Shown piece after piece: positions 7,470-17,104 of a stretch of 64,000 nucleotides of DNA. Source of the DNA: Planctomycetota bacterium (GTDB lineage: Bacteria; Planctomycetota; Planctomycetia; Gemmatales; HRBIN36); assembly GCA_014584395.1 (NCBI GenBank), contig JACTMY010000018.1:218342-282341 (forward strand), in the 5' to 3' direction. The notes under the pieces were generated by a model. That model ran no database searches, was not told where the DNA came from, and saw only the letters and a program-made list of their open reading frames with translations. Both the position numbers and the translations under genes were made by a program. Numbering within the stretch: the first letter of the stretch is position 1; each line of letters starts with the position of its first letter.

Positions 7470-10295
7470 ATGTCGAAAGCAGGCGGAAAGGCCGGCGCCC
7501 AGGGTAGATCGAACAAGCCCACCAAGAAGACCAATCGAGACAAGGTCAACGATGAAATCATCAAGATCAAACGCAAGGGCAAGGGGAACAAGACACCTCT
7601 GATCCTGGCGGGGGTCGGCTTAGGCGTGCTGATCATTGTCGGCATCGTCATTTTCATGTTCATGGGGGGGGATAACAAGCAGCCCCTGGCGGTCAACCCC
7701 ACGCTGCATCAGCAGCCGCCCCGCCAAGAGGACCCGCCGCCGCGAACGACCGAGCCGCCCGATGCGGCGCGCATCCGCGAGTTGGTCGCCAAACTCGACA
7801 AGGAAAATGACCGCGAAGCCGCTGTCCGGGAACTCATGGAAAAGGTCAAGAGCGGCGGCGAAGCCCGTCTCAAGATCATCATGGACGGCCTTGAGGCCAA
7901 AGCCAAGAGCGGCGTTGACGCCGCCATCGAGCTTCTCAAAGACCTCGCCAAATCCGCCGACCTCCCTCTGGCGCAGTCGATGGCCAATGAGCGGCTCGAC
8001 AAACTCGGCATCATAGCCCATGGCGGCGACGCCCGCGACGAACCAACCAATTTCCTCCCCTACGACACCCAAACCATCCTTACGATTTCCCCGGACCGCA
8101 TCCTCCGCAGCGATTACTCCCGCGCCCTGTTCACCTTCGGCGCGTTTCGGCATGAGGACTTTGAAAACCGCATCGGCATCAACCTCGGCACCATCGAAAA
8201 GCTGATCATCGGCTGCAACAAGGATCATGGCCACGTCATTGGCATCATCCGCACGTCCCAGCCTTATGTTTGGGAAGAAGTGAAAGCCAAGCTGCAGGTG
8301 GGCGACAAGGAATATCGCACCAGCAAGGGCAAACCCTATTTCATGGGCAAAGTGGACATTCTGTCGGAATTCCTTAATCATGCCATGCCGCCCGTTAGCC
8401 ATCTCAGCAAGGCGGCGGCCATCTACAAGAAGGATGATCGCACGTTGATCTACGGTGACGAGGCCACCATCAAGGAATTCATCGATAATCCCCCCGCGCC
8501 GCGCGTCACGTCCACGACGCAGCCAAGCAGCCCGACGTCTCCGTCGGCCCCGGATCCGGGCATGCCTTCGCTCACCGGCGCGGGCAGCGGCGGCCCCTCC
8601 ATCGCACAGATGGGCGGACAAGGACAAGGCGGAGCTGGAACTGCCACACCTCCAACGACTCAGGACTCCACCAAGCCCAAGACGCCTCCGCCTCCCAAAT
8701 ATCAGCCATACATGACCATTGATAACAAACTGCGCCAGCTCATCGAACTGGCCGAAGACAAGAAGGAATCCTTGGGCATGTTCGCCGATTCTCTGGCGAG
8801 CAATGGCAAGGGATCCATCGTCGCACCCTTGATGCTTCTCAAGCAACTGCCCGCCGGAATTCAAGAGAAAATCGACATGATGGCCCTGGCCGTCACGCCC
8901 TTCGAGAGCTACGAGAATCCTTCCTTGCGCGGCGCCTTTTCCAGTTCCAACCGGACCGATGCTGAGTTGGTCCGCAAGGAATTCGAGAAGATCATCACCG
9001 GTCGCAAGGATGAATTGAAGGACTTTTTCAGCTTCGACGTCCGCGTCGGCAAGCCCGAAGATGAGTCCACCACGGCTTCCTCAGGCGGCGGTCCCGTGAC
9101 TCCACCCACGGCGGGCGGCGGCGACGCACCCTCCAGCGTCGGCGGCGGCGGCAGCAGCATGACCGTGAGCCGTCCCGGCACCGGCGGCGCTCCCCCGAGC
9201 CACAGTGGTCCCGCGACGCCCACAACCCCCGATACTCCCGAGCGCACCGAGGAAGGCAAAAAGCCAATGGCCACGGTCGACATCAGTCGCCGGGAAGATT
9301 TCATCCTCGTGGTGGTTACGGTGCTCAATCGCCCCGATCGCATGATCGAAAACCAAGTCGGTTCGATGATGGTGAACATGCGGACGATGTGGGAAATGAG
9401 CTCCAGCAAGCTGCGGATCGGCAATCTGGCTCAAGGCGTGGCCTTGTTCAAGGAAGCCTATAGCGCTTCGAACGATCGCTATGTCGTCCCCATGGGAGCC
9501 TATCCGCGGCCCTCGGACCCCACTCGCGGCCCCCGGCCCTTCCCGCCGCATGAGCGCGTGAGTTGGATGCCACACCTGCTCAACTATCTTCCGAGCGATC
9601 GCTATCAGGGTCTTCAGGACGCGATCAATTATAACGCTTCTTGGCGCGACCCCGCCAACGTGGACATCGGCCGCGTGCCCATCTCGGCCTTCTTGAATCC
9701 CTCCACCGGGAGCAAGCATTTCGTTCGTGTTCGCGGCATCTCCCAGCCCTTGGCCGTGACGGATTTCGTCGGTATGGCGGGCGTGGGGCCGGACGCTCCG
9801 TACTACGCCAAAGCGGACCGCCGAGCGGGCTTTTTTGGCTATGATCGGCAAGTCCGCGTCGATGACGTGCGGGATGGCATGGAGAACACGATCTTCATGA
9901 TTCAATCGGATAGCAGCGTCGTCGGTCCCTGGATCGCCGGCGGCGGTTCCACGATCCGCGGCACCAGCGAAAAGTGCGACCGGGACATCGGCTTCCAGGG
10001 CGGTTTCTCGTCGCCCAACTACAAGGGCAACGCCGGCGCCTGGGTGATCATGGGCGATGGTTCGGCGCGCTTTTTAACCAAGGACATCTCTCCCAAGGTG
10101 TTTGAAGCGCTGTGCACCATTAATGGCGGGGACGACCCTGGCCTGCTCGACTCGTTCGCCCCTCGTGAACGGTTGGAAACCACGCCGATCACGCGCAGCG
10201 GTTCGGGCAAGAGCACCACCCCCGAGCGGAAAAAACCGACCGTGGTTGAGGAAGAAGATGAGGAAAAGCCGACCACCCCGCCCAAGAAACCGTAA
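7470..10295 (+). CDS. Membrane-anchored protein with C-terminal DUF1559-like domain
   Basis: A 941-residue protein. Residues 1-48 are Lys-rich and polar, followed by one transmembrane helix at about 50-70 (LILAGVGLGVLIIVGIVIFMFM), so it is a type II-like anchored protein rather than a prepilin. A helical segment follows, then two low-complexity Pro/Gly/Ser/Thr-rich linkers (about 345-410 and 530-600). The C-terminal part from about 640 resembles the DUF1559 fold of planctomycete pseudopilins: RVDDVRDGMENTIFM near 790-805 is the usual DGxxNT segment, and MGDGSARFL near 860 is the DG of the H-X9-DG motif. It ends in a charged Pro/Thr/Lys tail. This domain normally follows a prepilin helix; here it is attached to an unrelated anchor. 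Role unknown. Confidence 0.78.
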   Translation: MSKAGGKAGAQGRSNKPTKKTNRDKVNDEIIKIKRKGKGNKTPLILAGVGLGVLIIVGIVIFMFMGGDNKQPLAVNPTLHQQPPRQEDPPPRTTEPPDAARIRELVAKLDKENDREAAVRELMEKVKSGGEARLKIIMDGLEAKAKSGVDAAIELLKDLAKSADLPLAQSMANERLDKLGIIAHGGDARDEPTNFLPYDTQTILTISPDRILRSDYSRALFTFGAFRHEDFENRIGINLGTIEKLIIGCNKDHGHVIGIIRTSQPYVWEEVKAKLQVGDKEYRTSKGKPYFMGKVDILSEFLNHAMPPVSHLSKAAAIYKKDDRTLIYGDEATIKEFIDNPPAPRVTSTTQPSSPTSPSAPDPGMPSLTGAGSGGPSIAQMGGQGQGGAGTATPPTTQDSTKPKTPPPPKYQPYMTIDNKLRQLIELAEDKKESLGMFADSLASNGKGSIVAPLMLLKQLPAGIQEKIDMMALAVTPFESYENPSLRGAFSSSNRTDAELVRKEFEKIITGRKDELKDFFSFDVRVGKPEDESTTASSGGGPVTPPTAGGGDAPSSVGGGGSSMTVSRPGTGGAPPSHSGPATPTTPDTPERTEEGKKPMATVDISRREDFILVVVTVLNRPDRMIENQVGSMMVNMRTMWEMSSSKLRIGNLAQGVALFKEAYSASNDRYVVPMGAYPRPSDPTRGPRPFPPHERVSWMPHLLNYLPSDRYQGLQDAINYNASWRDPANVDIGRVPISAFLNPSTGSKHFVRVRGISQPLAVTDFVGMAGVGPDAPYYAKADRRAGFFGYDRQVRVDDVRDGMENTIFMIQSDSSVVGPWIAGGGSTIRGTSEKCDRDIGFQGGFSSPNYKGNAGAWVIMGDGSARFLTKDISPKVFEALCTINGGDDPGLLDSFAPRERLETTPITRSGSGKSTTPERKKPTVVEEEDEEKPTTPPKKP

Positions 10296-10447
10296 AATGG
10301 AGCGAAAGGCCGAGCCTGACCGCGGGATTCGAACGCTGAACTAGGCGAAGGAAACTTGCCCATCGGTTTCGAATCCCCGTCAAGGAAGTTGCCGTGAGGA
10401 ACCTTGCGGTCTCTCTTGGCACGGCCGCTGGGGTGGGAACGCCGACC

Positions 10448-11266
10448 ATGGGAATCATTGATCGCCCGAAACGCGGGGTGCCGGAAGGATTATTCCGCAA
10501 ATGCCCCTCCTGCAAGGCCACGATCTTCCGCAAGGAAGCGGAGGATAAGCTTTTTGTTTGTCCCGAGTGCGATCACCACTTCTACATGCCCGCGTCGTCG
10601 CGGATCGCTTCCCTGCTGGACCCGGACAGCTTCGAGGAATGGTTCACGCACCTGCAATCCCTGGATCCCCTTGAATTCAAGGACCGCAAAAGCTACGCGG
10701 AGCGCATCCGGGATGAGCAGAAAAAAACCGGGCTGCAAGAAGCCGCGGTGGTGGGCAAGGGGTTCATTCGCGGCCGGCCGATCGTGCTCGCCATCACGGA
10801 TTTTGCCTTCATGGCCGGCAGCATGGGCTCGGTCGTCGGCGAAAAGCTGACCTTGGCCGTGGAGCGGGCCACGGCACTGAAATTGCCGCTCATCATCATC
10901 AGCGGGTCGGGCGGCGGAGCGAGGATGCAGGAGGGCATCCTTTCGCTGATGCAGATGGCCAAGGTGTCGGCGGCTCTGGCCCGGTTCGATCAGGCGGGAG
11001 GGCTGTATATTTCCGTCCTCACGCATCCCACCATGGGCGGCGCCGCGGCCAGCTTCGCCACCCTGGGCGACCTGGTCCTCGCCGAGCCGAAAGCCCTGAT
11101 CGGCTTTGCAGGTTCGCGAACCATCTGGAACACCGTCAAATTAGAATTGCCGGAAGGATTTCAAACGAGTGAATTTTTATTGGAACATGGCTTCATCGAT
11201 CGCATCGTGAGACGGGCGGATTTGCGCACGGAATTGGCCCGGATCATCGATTACTGCGAAAAATAA
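10448..11266 (+). CDS. accD: Acetyl-CoA carboxylase carboxyltransferase subunit beta
   Basis: Beta subunit of the carboxyltransferase that moves CO2 from carboxybiotin to acetyl-CoA, giving malonyl-CoA for fatty-acid synthesis; works with AccA, which is not in this window. Of its 272 residues, the N-terminus carries the four-Cys zinc ribbon CPSC...CPEC at about 20-41, and the crotonase-type core has [47 protein letters not shown] and the C-terminal [12 protein letters not shown]. All match the E. coli enzyme closely. The ATG at 10448 gives a start just before the zinc ribbon as in homologues. A GTG at 10394 with AAGGAAG five bases upstream is a real alternative that would add 18 residues. The downstream kinase starts about 80 bases on. 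Confidence 0.95.
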   Translation: MGIIDRPKRGVPEGLFRKCPSCKATIFRKEAEDKLFVCPECDHHFYMPASSRIASLLDPDSFEEWFTHLQSLDPLEFKDRKSYAERIRDEQKKTGLQEAAVVGKGFIRGRPIVLAITDFAFMAGSMGSVVGEKLTLAVERATALKLPLIIISGSGGGARMQEGILSLMQMAKVSAALARFDQAGGLYISVLTHPTMGGAAASFATLGDLVLAEPKALIGFAGSRTIWNTVKLELPEGFQTSEFLLEHGFIDRIVRRADLRTELARIIDYCEK

Positions 11267-11346
11267 ACCGGACAGACAAGGCGGCTTCGAAACCAGCGCC
11301 ATTCATGGTTTCCCATCAGGCTTGAGCGACGACGAGGGGTATTCGT

Positions 11347-12258
11347 TTGGGGCTTTTCTCCCGTTTATTTGGTTCCGGCAAGAAAACGCCCGGCAGCCTG
11401 AGCAGGGCGGCCTTGGCCAAGATGCCGCGCACGGACGTCAAGGAGCGCTTCGATCTCGAGATGCGCATCGGCCAGGGCAGCATGTCCAAGGTGTTCAAGG
11501 CCAGAGACCGCAAGCTGGGTCGACAAGTTTGTCTGAAAATCCTCGACAAAGTCAAAACGGCCCGCTTCGACGCCCGCTTCGGCGGCCTGGATCGACCGCA
11601 TGAAGGCATCGTCAGCACGAGCCTGCGCCATCGCAATTGCGTTAAAACCTTCGAATGGGGCGTCACCCGCGACGGCGAAATCTTCTTGGTCATGGAATTG
11701 ATCGACGGCATGGGCCTGAATTTCTTGATCGAAACCAACAGCCGCCACCTGCAGGGCAAGCGGTTCGACTTTCTGTGCCAGGCAGCCGAGGGCTTGGCCT
11801 ACATTCACGATCAAGGCTACATGCACCGCGACGTTTGTCCACGCAACATGATGATCAATACCGAGGGCGTCCTCAAGCTGATCGACTTCGGTTTGACCAT
11901 TCCCAACACGCCCGACTTTCGCAAGCCGGGCAACCGCACGGGGACCGCTAACTACATGGCCCCCGAATTGATCAAACGGCTCGCCACCGACCACCGCGTC
12001 GATCTCTTCGCCATGGGCGTGACCGCTTATGAAACCTTCACCGCGCGGCTGCCCTGGGAAGGGGCGCAGTCGCTGCAAACCATGCTTAGCCACGTCAACA
12101 GCAACGCCCGCAACCCTCAGGAGATCAATCCCGATCTCCCGGACCCCGTCGTTAAGTTCCTGCTCAAGGCCGTCGAACGCGAGCCGCGGGATCGGTTTCA
12201 AACGGCGCATGAAATGCGCGAAGTCATGCGCAAGCTGCAGGAACGGTTTCCGCTATAG
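11347..12258 (+). CDS. Small soluble Ser/Thr protein kinase (PknB-like) with altered catalytic loop
   Basis: Eukaryotic-type protein kinase of 303 residues consisting of little more than the catalytic domain, with no transmembrane helix and no sensor domain. Seen: glycine loop IGQGSMSKVF at 41-50, ATP-binding Lys in VCLKIL at about 64, HRD at 160-162, DFG at 180-182 and APE at 205-207. The catalytic loop reads HRDVCPRN, so the usual loop lysine (HRDLKPxN) is a Cys at residue 164; activity may be reduced. The start is a TTG at 11347 with GAGGGG seven bases upstream; no better start lies near the glycine loop. It follows accD on the same strand, but kinase targets cannot be told from context. 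It meets the MFS gene tail to tail. Confidence 0.9.
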   Translation: MGLFSRLFGSGKKTPGSLSRAALAKMPRTDVKERFDLEMRIGQGSMSKVFKARDRKLGRQVCLKILDKVKTARFDARFGGLDRPHEGIVSTSLRHRNCVKTFEWGVTRDGEIFLVMELIDGMGLNFLIETNSRHLQGKRFDFLCQAAEGLAYIHDQGYMHRDVCPRNMMINTEGVLKLIDFGLTIPNTPDFRKPGNRTGTANYMAPELIKRLATDHRVDLFAMGVTAYETFTARLPWEGAQSLQTMLSHVNSNARNPQEINPDLPDPVVKFLLKAVEREPRDRFQTAHEMREVMRKLQERFPL

Positions 12259-12285
12259 GGGTGATCCCATCTCAGTTTGGCGCGT

Positions 12286-13635
12286 TTACGAACCCGCCCG
12301 GACCGAACCGGCGCCCGCCAAGGGAACGGCCAGGGCGGTGCTCGCCGCCGGTCGATTCGCCTTTGCTTTTCCGAACGTGCGCGCCAAGTTGAAGCCGATG
12401 AAGATGCTCACCGATGAGATGAGCGTGGCGACCAACAACGCCCAGGAGCCGATCCAACCCATCAGGTAAATGCCCACCCACGGCATGATCAGCCCGCGAA
12501 TGCCGTTGAGTGTGAAGTGGATGCTGTTGTACGTCGGCACCTGGTGCATGCTGGGTGCGAAATTGACCGAGGCCAGGGACCAGGTGACCTGACCGCCGCC
12601 TTCCGAAATGCCGCGGAGGATGGCCCCCAGATAAATCAGCCAGCGCCAATGTCCTTGCAAACCCACGAAGAAGCAGGCCAGATAGCACGTCATGACGATG
12701 CAGATGAGCACGCGCATCCGGACGATGCCCAGATGATCGAGCACGCGCCCCCAAAGAGGCGACGCCACGGCCAGGACCAATTGCGGTATAACGGCCGTGA
12801 TCAAGGCCAACTCCCCGGCCTCCATGTGCAGATCGTCGTTGCAGAGCGTAATCAGCACGATGCTGGACATGAAAAAGGCCGAACCGTTCAGAAAGTACCC
12901 GATCTGAAAGGTGCGAAAGGCATGGTCGCAGCGGATCACGCGGCCGATTTGCCGCCAATGTTCAAACCAGCGCTCCGTTTGCAGCGATCCCGTGTCCGGT
13001 TCGAGCAAGCGCAAGCGCGAGTAGAACCAACAGCCCAGGATGCCAAGGACCGCGGTGGCAGGGTAAAGCCAGCGATAATGATTCGGGTCGCCGAGGTGCC
13101 GATCCACCAACCGCCCCGCCAGCCAAGCAGTGGGCACCTGGCTGACAAACAGCCAAAAGATCAACCATCCGAGCACGCGGCCGCGCACCTGGAGAGGATA
13201 GGTCAAGCGGTACAAGTTCGACTGTCCCATGCGAACGGCGGAAAAAAGCAACAAGCTGAGCGTGATCAGCATGGTGAAGGTCGTGGCCGGGGTGAACCAA
13301 AGCTGGAGATCGACCCAGGGCACAAGGAACAACGGAACCTGGCACAAGAGCGCCATGCGCAAGACGAGTTGATGCGTTCCCCAGCGCCGGCCCAGGGAGG
13401 CCCAGATCATGGATAAGAAAGCCCCGCACGGAAAAGCGCTGGTCAGCAGCGCCAGATGGATCGGCGAAGCATTGAGGCACGTTTTGGCGACGACTTGCGC
13501 GGAATAGAGAATCATTCCCACGAAGACGCCGCTCAGCGCGGAGTAAAGGCTTTCATGGATGAAATTATGCCGGACGAGGTCCTGAGCTGCGGCGTGCCGC
13601 TCAGGAGTCATGCCAGGGCCGGCTTCGGCTTCCAA
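12286..13635 (-). CDS. MFS-type membrane transporter
   Basis: A 449-residue hydrophobic protein with about 12 predicted transmembrane helices. Typical major-facilitator features are visible: the short basic loop ASLGRRWG between helices 2 and 3 (the GxxxD/RxGRR region), a second basic loop SPLWGRVLDHLG in the C-terminal half, and two six-helix halves joined by a hydrophilic stretch at about 195-230 (LEPDTGSLQTERWFEHWRQ). Substrate unknown. The start is a TTG at 13635 with GGAG eight bases upstream; an ATG at 13611 lacks a clear ribosome site. It ends 28 bases from the convergent kinase gene and is preceded by the TPR gene on the same strand with a 108-base gap. Confidence 0.85.
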   Translation of the reverse strand: MEAEAGPGMTPERHAAAQDLVRHNFIHESLYSALSGVFVGMILYSAQVVAKTCLNASPIHLALLTSAFPCGAFLSMIWASLGRRWGTHQLVLRMALLCQVPLFLVPWVDLQLWFTPATTFTMLITLSLLLFSAVRMGQSNLYRLTYPLQVRGRVLGWLIFWLFVSQVPTAWLAGRLVDRHLGDPNHYRWLYPATAVLGILGCWFYSRLRLLEPDTGSLQTERWFEHWRQIGRVIRCDHAFRTFQIGYFLNGSAFFMSSIVLITLCNDDLHMEAGELALITAVIPQLVLAVASPLWGRVLDHLGIVRMRVLICIVMTCYLACFFVGLQGHWRWLIYLGAILRGISEGGGQVTWSLASVNFAPSMHQVPTYNSIHFTLNGIRGLIMPWVGIYLMGWIGSWALLVATLISSVSIFIGFNLARTFGKAKANRPAASTALAVPLAGAGSVRAGS

Positions 13636-13743
13636 GGGAAATACTCCAGGTCAAGGAAAAAACCGAGGCAAGCCTCGCTTGAGGCTCATCTCGGTGAAAA
13701 AGACCTTGCCAAGCCGCTCAAGGTTCGCATTGGCAGGCCTTCG

Positions 13744-15168
13744 TTAGGGCTTCTTGTCGATCGCCTTGAGCCATTCCTCGGCATCCTTGCGGAACGCGAA
13801 CCGCCCCGGGGACTCGACCGCCCCCTTCAGCATCACGCGGACCTGCTCGAGCTTGCCGCGATCGGCCAGGACATTGGCCATGAAATAAGCGGCGTCCGAG
13901 GTGATGCGGCCTCCCGTGGCCCGCGCCACGCTTTCGAAGAGCTTATCGGCCTCGTCAATTTGATTCATCTTGTAAAAAATCCAAGCCATGGTGACCGCCA
14001 ACTCGGCGTCGTTGCCATGCTTCTTCAGCAGCGCTTGCGCCGATTCCATGGCCCGCCGCCGCTTGGCGTCATCGGGCTGGGAGATCAGGATCAAATTAAG
14101 CTGGTTCGCGGCGTAGAGGTTGTTCGGATATTCCCTGGCCAGCTCATCAAAGATCCGCTCCGCCTCGGGATAGTTCTTTTCCACGCGGTAAATGTAGCCC
14201 ATCAGCGATCTGGCTTCGGGCGACTTGCCATCGATCCGCAGCGCTTCCTTGATCTCTTTGCGGGCGTCTTCAAAGCGTCCCAGATCCACCAGCCAATTGG
14301 CAAAAGCGTTGCGAACGCGGAGATTGTTGGGGTCGGTTGACGCCGAGTATTTGAACCACTCCTCGGCCTTGGGCAAGTTGTTGATTTGCGTGTAGAGGCG
14401 GGCCAGGGTCACGCCCGGCGGTTCCAAATTGGGTTCATCCTTATAGGCTTTCTCGAACTCATTGGCGGCTTCTTCGCGTTTTTCAAGCATGAACAAGGCG
14501 CGGGCGAAGCGATGCCGGATGACGCCGCTCGTGGGCTCCAATTCGAGGGCCGCCTTGAGGTAATCATGAGCCTTGTCCCAGGTGGCTCGGCGCTCGGCCA
14601 CGGCGGAAAGGCCGTTGTAGCAGTTGAGGCGTACGAACTTCTTCTGCGTGTCGGTCCACTCGCCGATCTTGATCACCTCCATGCCCTCGCGGAAATGCAG
14701 CAAGGCGTCCGTCAAGCGCCCATCGGCCAAAGCGATGTTGCCCATCGTGATGTAAATGTCGGGATGGTTGGCATGATCGATGGCGGCTTGCTCGAGATAC
14801 TGTCGCGCTTGCTGCGGCAAATTCATCTCGGCACACAGCCGAGCCATCATCAATTTGCCCGGAGGAAGTTCGGTCCGCCGTTTGGAGGCGTCTTCCAGGA
14901 TGTTCAGGGCCTGCTTCAAATCGCCTTTTTTCATCATTTCCCGAGCTTTTTCGACATCCTCGTCCTTCTTGCTATCCGCAGAGTCCTTGGGTCGTTCCGG
15001 AGCGGTGCCCAGGGGCGGCGTCTGCCCCGGGGGTTGGTTCGTGGGGGAGGTGTTGCTGGGGCGATTGGGAGGGGAGCCGCCACCGCCGATCTGAGACCAG
15101 GCTGATCCTTGACCGATAAAGAAAGCCAGTCCGAGGCAGCAGCCGAGATTACAAATGGACCCACGCAT
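13744..15168 (-). CDS. Exported TPR-repeat protein
   Basis: A 474-residue protein with a Sec-type signal peptide (MRGSICNLGCCLGLAFFIGQGSAWS, cleavage about residue 25), a Pro/Gly/Asn-rich linker, then tandem tetratricopeptide repeats from about 75 to the end. Repeat units are easy to see, for example KKGDLKQALNILEDASKRR, DGRLTDALLHFREGMEVIK, DLGRFEDARKEIKEALRI and VEKNYPEAERIFDELAREY. TPR arrays mediate protein-protein contacts; in the periplasm they commonly scaffold envelope complexes. The ATG at 15168 has GGGGGA eight bases upstream. It lies downstream of the coiled-coil membrane gene but a strong terminator separates the two. No partner can be named. Confidence 0.85.
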   Translation of the reverse strand: MRGSICNLGCCLGLAFFIGQGSAWSQIGGGGSPPNRPSNTSPTNQPPGQTPPLGTAPERPKDSADSKKDEDVEKAREMMKKGDLKQALNILEDASKRRTELPPGKLMMARLCAEMNLPQQARQYLEQAAIDHANHPDIYITMGNIALADGRLTDALLHFREGMEVIKIGEWTDTQKKFVRLNCYNGLSAVAERRATWDKAHDYLKAALELEPTSGVIRHRFARALFMLEKREEAANEFEKAYKDEPNLEPPGVTLARLYTQINNLPKAEEWFKYSASTDPNNLRVRNAFANWLVDLGRFEDARKEIKEALRIDGKSPEARSLMGYIYRVEKNYPEAERIFDELAREYPNNLYAANQLNLILISQPDDAKRRRAMESAQALLKKHGNDAELAVTMAWIFYKMNQIDEADKLFESVARATGGRITSDAAYFMANVLADRGKLEQVRVMLKGAVESPGRFAFRKDAEEWLKAIDKKP

Positions 15169-15350
15169 GCATTGTCCCCCGAGGATGAACTAGATTCGCT
15201 TGTGATAGAGCAACGTTTTTAACAGTCCGGTTGGATTCGCTCCTCCCGGTTGATTGCCGATGGATGACGAATTCGATGCTTTTCATTATAGCGATCTGCC
15301 CAGCCTGCGATAGAGAATGGGTCAAAACTCTGGGGAGGCGGCGTCAACCG

Positions 15351-15382
15351 ACCAAAAGAAAAGCCCCGGCGACTCCGGGGCT
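15351..15382 (-). terminator. Rho-independent terminator after the coiled-coil membrane gene
   Basis: On the minus strand the stem AGCCCCGG / CCGGGGCT with a 5-base loop is followed by TTTCTTTT, 25 bases past the stop at 15407. This is a clear intrinsic terminator and separates the coiled-coil gene from the TPR gene. Confidence 0.85.
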
Positions 15383-15406
15383 GGTGTGTTGGTTTGGCAG
15401 AAAGTT

Positions 15407-17104
15407 TCAGGGTTTCTTGGGATCCTGCGTGGATTGGGTCTTTGGGTTCAAATTCTTGTAAAAGTCGGTCACCAGGTCGCGCTGGGATGGAGCGACTTTT
15501 TGTTGCCGAAGTGCTTCGCTGGCTTGCTGGCTGGCCTCATTCAATTCGGTGCTAAGTTCAAGCGTCGTTAAACCTACGCCATCCTTTTCCGGTTTGGGCT
15601 GCACAGGTCCCTGGCCGGTTACGCGAATCTTCCCTTTGGGATCGTACTGCGGACCTAAGCGTTCATCCTTGGCGTCGGTGTCAGAGTATTCTTCCTTGCG
15701 GCGGCCTCCCCTGGTGGCACCTTCCTCGCCTTCCGTGTATCTATCCTCGTCCAAAAGACCGTCGCTGTCACATTGACCTTTGCCTTTTTTACCATTCTTG
15801 CAGCCTTTGCATCCACCCATGCATTCCTTGAGGTCCTCCAGGTCTTCCTCGGCGATTTGCAGTTCTTTCAATTCGAACTCATCGAGGTTCATGTTCTTCA
15901 ATTCTTCGAGCATGTCTTCCAAGGTTTCTTGCGCCCCTTCCATGTTGCCCTGGTTCATGCATTGCTGGCACTGCTTCATCTTCTCTGCCAACTTCTGCAG
16001 GTCCTTTAGCTTGGCGATTTCCTGCTGCAGCTTTTCCAGCTCGCGTTGTTTGGTTTCCGGATCGGCATTGCTCTTTTCAATCGCTTCCTTCTTTTGCTTT
16101 TGCTGGGCCAGTTCCTCGAGCTTCTTGGCCAATTCGCCCAGCTTTTTCTCGAGTTCCTTCTTTTCCGACTCGCTCATTTCCTTGTTCTTTAGCTTGTCGA
16201 GCAGCTTCTTGGCCTCTTCCTGAGCCTTGTTCAGATCGCCCATGGCCAAGGCCTGCTGCAGCGATTTGGTGGGGCCATCATCCGCTTCCTTCAGACTCGC
16301 GTCGGCCTGCAACTGCTTCCGCATTTCATGGCTCTTGCTCAACTCCTCTTGCCTTTGGCGGATCATTTCCTCCATGCGGGTCATCTGCATCAAACTCGTT
16401 TGCGTCTCCGCGGACTGATTTTCCGGATCGATCTGGGCTAACAGCTTGTCGAATTCTGCCTGCAGTTCGGCCAGTTTCTCCGAATCCACTTCCTGGATGC
16501 GGCGGCGGCGTTCCTCGTTGCTTTGCTTGATCGCCTTTAATTCCAACGGCTCGATCACCGGCGGCAACGCCCGATCCTTCGCCTGCTCGGTTTGCCCTTG
16601 GAGCATGCCCGGCGTCGGCGCGAACAGCATGGCCAACACGACACAGCCCGCCGCCCCCACCGGGGATAGCCACGACCGGGCCGTCACGTTCAATGGAAAA
16701 CGCTCCTTCACCTTCACTTTAGCCAGGTGCTGGTGCGTGTCGTCGAGCAGAGCCTGCCCTGCGGGTGTGTCGCGCTGCTCTCCCGACAGACTCATCGACG
16801 TGGTGACTCGTTCACGTAGGTCAAAAGCGGCATCCAGGGAGAGCGCTGCCAGCGTGGCATTCGGCCGGCGATAGAATGCATAACTCAAGGCGGACGCCAG
16901 GGCCATGGCGGTTAAGCCGCCGATGATCCATTCCATGGGCCATTGCAGCTCAAACCAGGTCTGCACCAGGGCGATCACCGCCGCCGCCAGGAGGAAAAGG
17001 CTGAGCACCACTGGCAGGGAATGGAGAAAGTTGGTCCCGAATTGACGGCGTTGGGTTTGTTGGACTTTGTCCTGGATTTGTCCGAGTAGTTCTCTCTGAG
17101 TCAT
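15407..17104 (-). CDS. DUF4175-like membrane protein with long coiled coil and Cys cluster
   Basis: About 565 residues. Two transmembrane helices at roughly 30-75 and one more near 150-170 are followed by a Leu/Arg-rich ERVTTSMSL segment. From about 210 to 440 it is almost uninterrupted charged heptad sequence (Glu, Lys, Gln, Leu rich) predicted as coiled coil. A Cys-rich patch follows the coil: CQQC near 385 and CMGGCKGC plus QCD near 435-455. The arrangement resembles the DUF4175 group often found near MoxR/BatA genes, but I cannot confirm this and no such genes are adjacent. Start: ATG 17104 has AGGGAG seven bases upstream, whereas the upstream ATG at 17173 has no site. Terminator follows the stop. 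Confidence 0.72.
   Translation of the reverse strand: MTQRELLGQIQDKVQQTQRRQFGTNFLHSLPVVLSLFLLAAAVIALVQTWFELQWPMEWIIGGLTAMALASALSYAFYRRPNATLAALSLDAAFDLRERVTTSMSLSGEQRDTPAGQALLDDTHQHLAKVKVKERFPLNVTARSWLSPVGAAGCVVLAMLFAPTPGMLQGQTEQAKDRALPPVIEPLELKAIKQSNEERRRRIQEVDSEKLAELQAEFDKLLAQIDPENQSAETQTSLMQMTRMEEMIRQRQEELSKSHEMRKQLQADASLKEADDGPTKSLQQALAMGDLNKAQEEAKKLLDKLKNKEMSESEKKELEKKLGELAKKLEELAQQKQKKEAIEKSNADPETKQRELEKLQQEIAKLKDLQKLAEKMKQCQQCMNQGNMEGAQETLEDMLEELKNMNLDEFELKELQIAEEDLEDLKECMGGCKGCKNGKKGKGQCDSDGLLDEDRYTEGEEGATRGGRRKEEYSDTDAKDERLGPQYDPKGKIRVTGQGPVQPKPEKDGVGLTTLELSTELNEASQQASEALRQQKVAPSQRDLVTDFYKNLNPKTQSTQDPKKP

Noticed and set aside
9081-9905. Minus-strand His/Ala-rich frame under the DUF1559-like gene
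   Set aside because: Shadow of a conserved sense gene with low-complexity composition.
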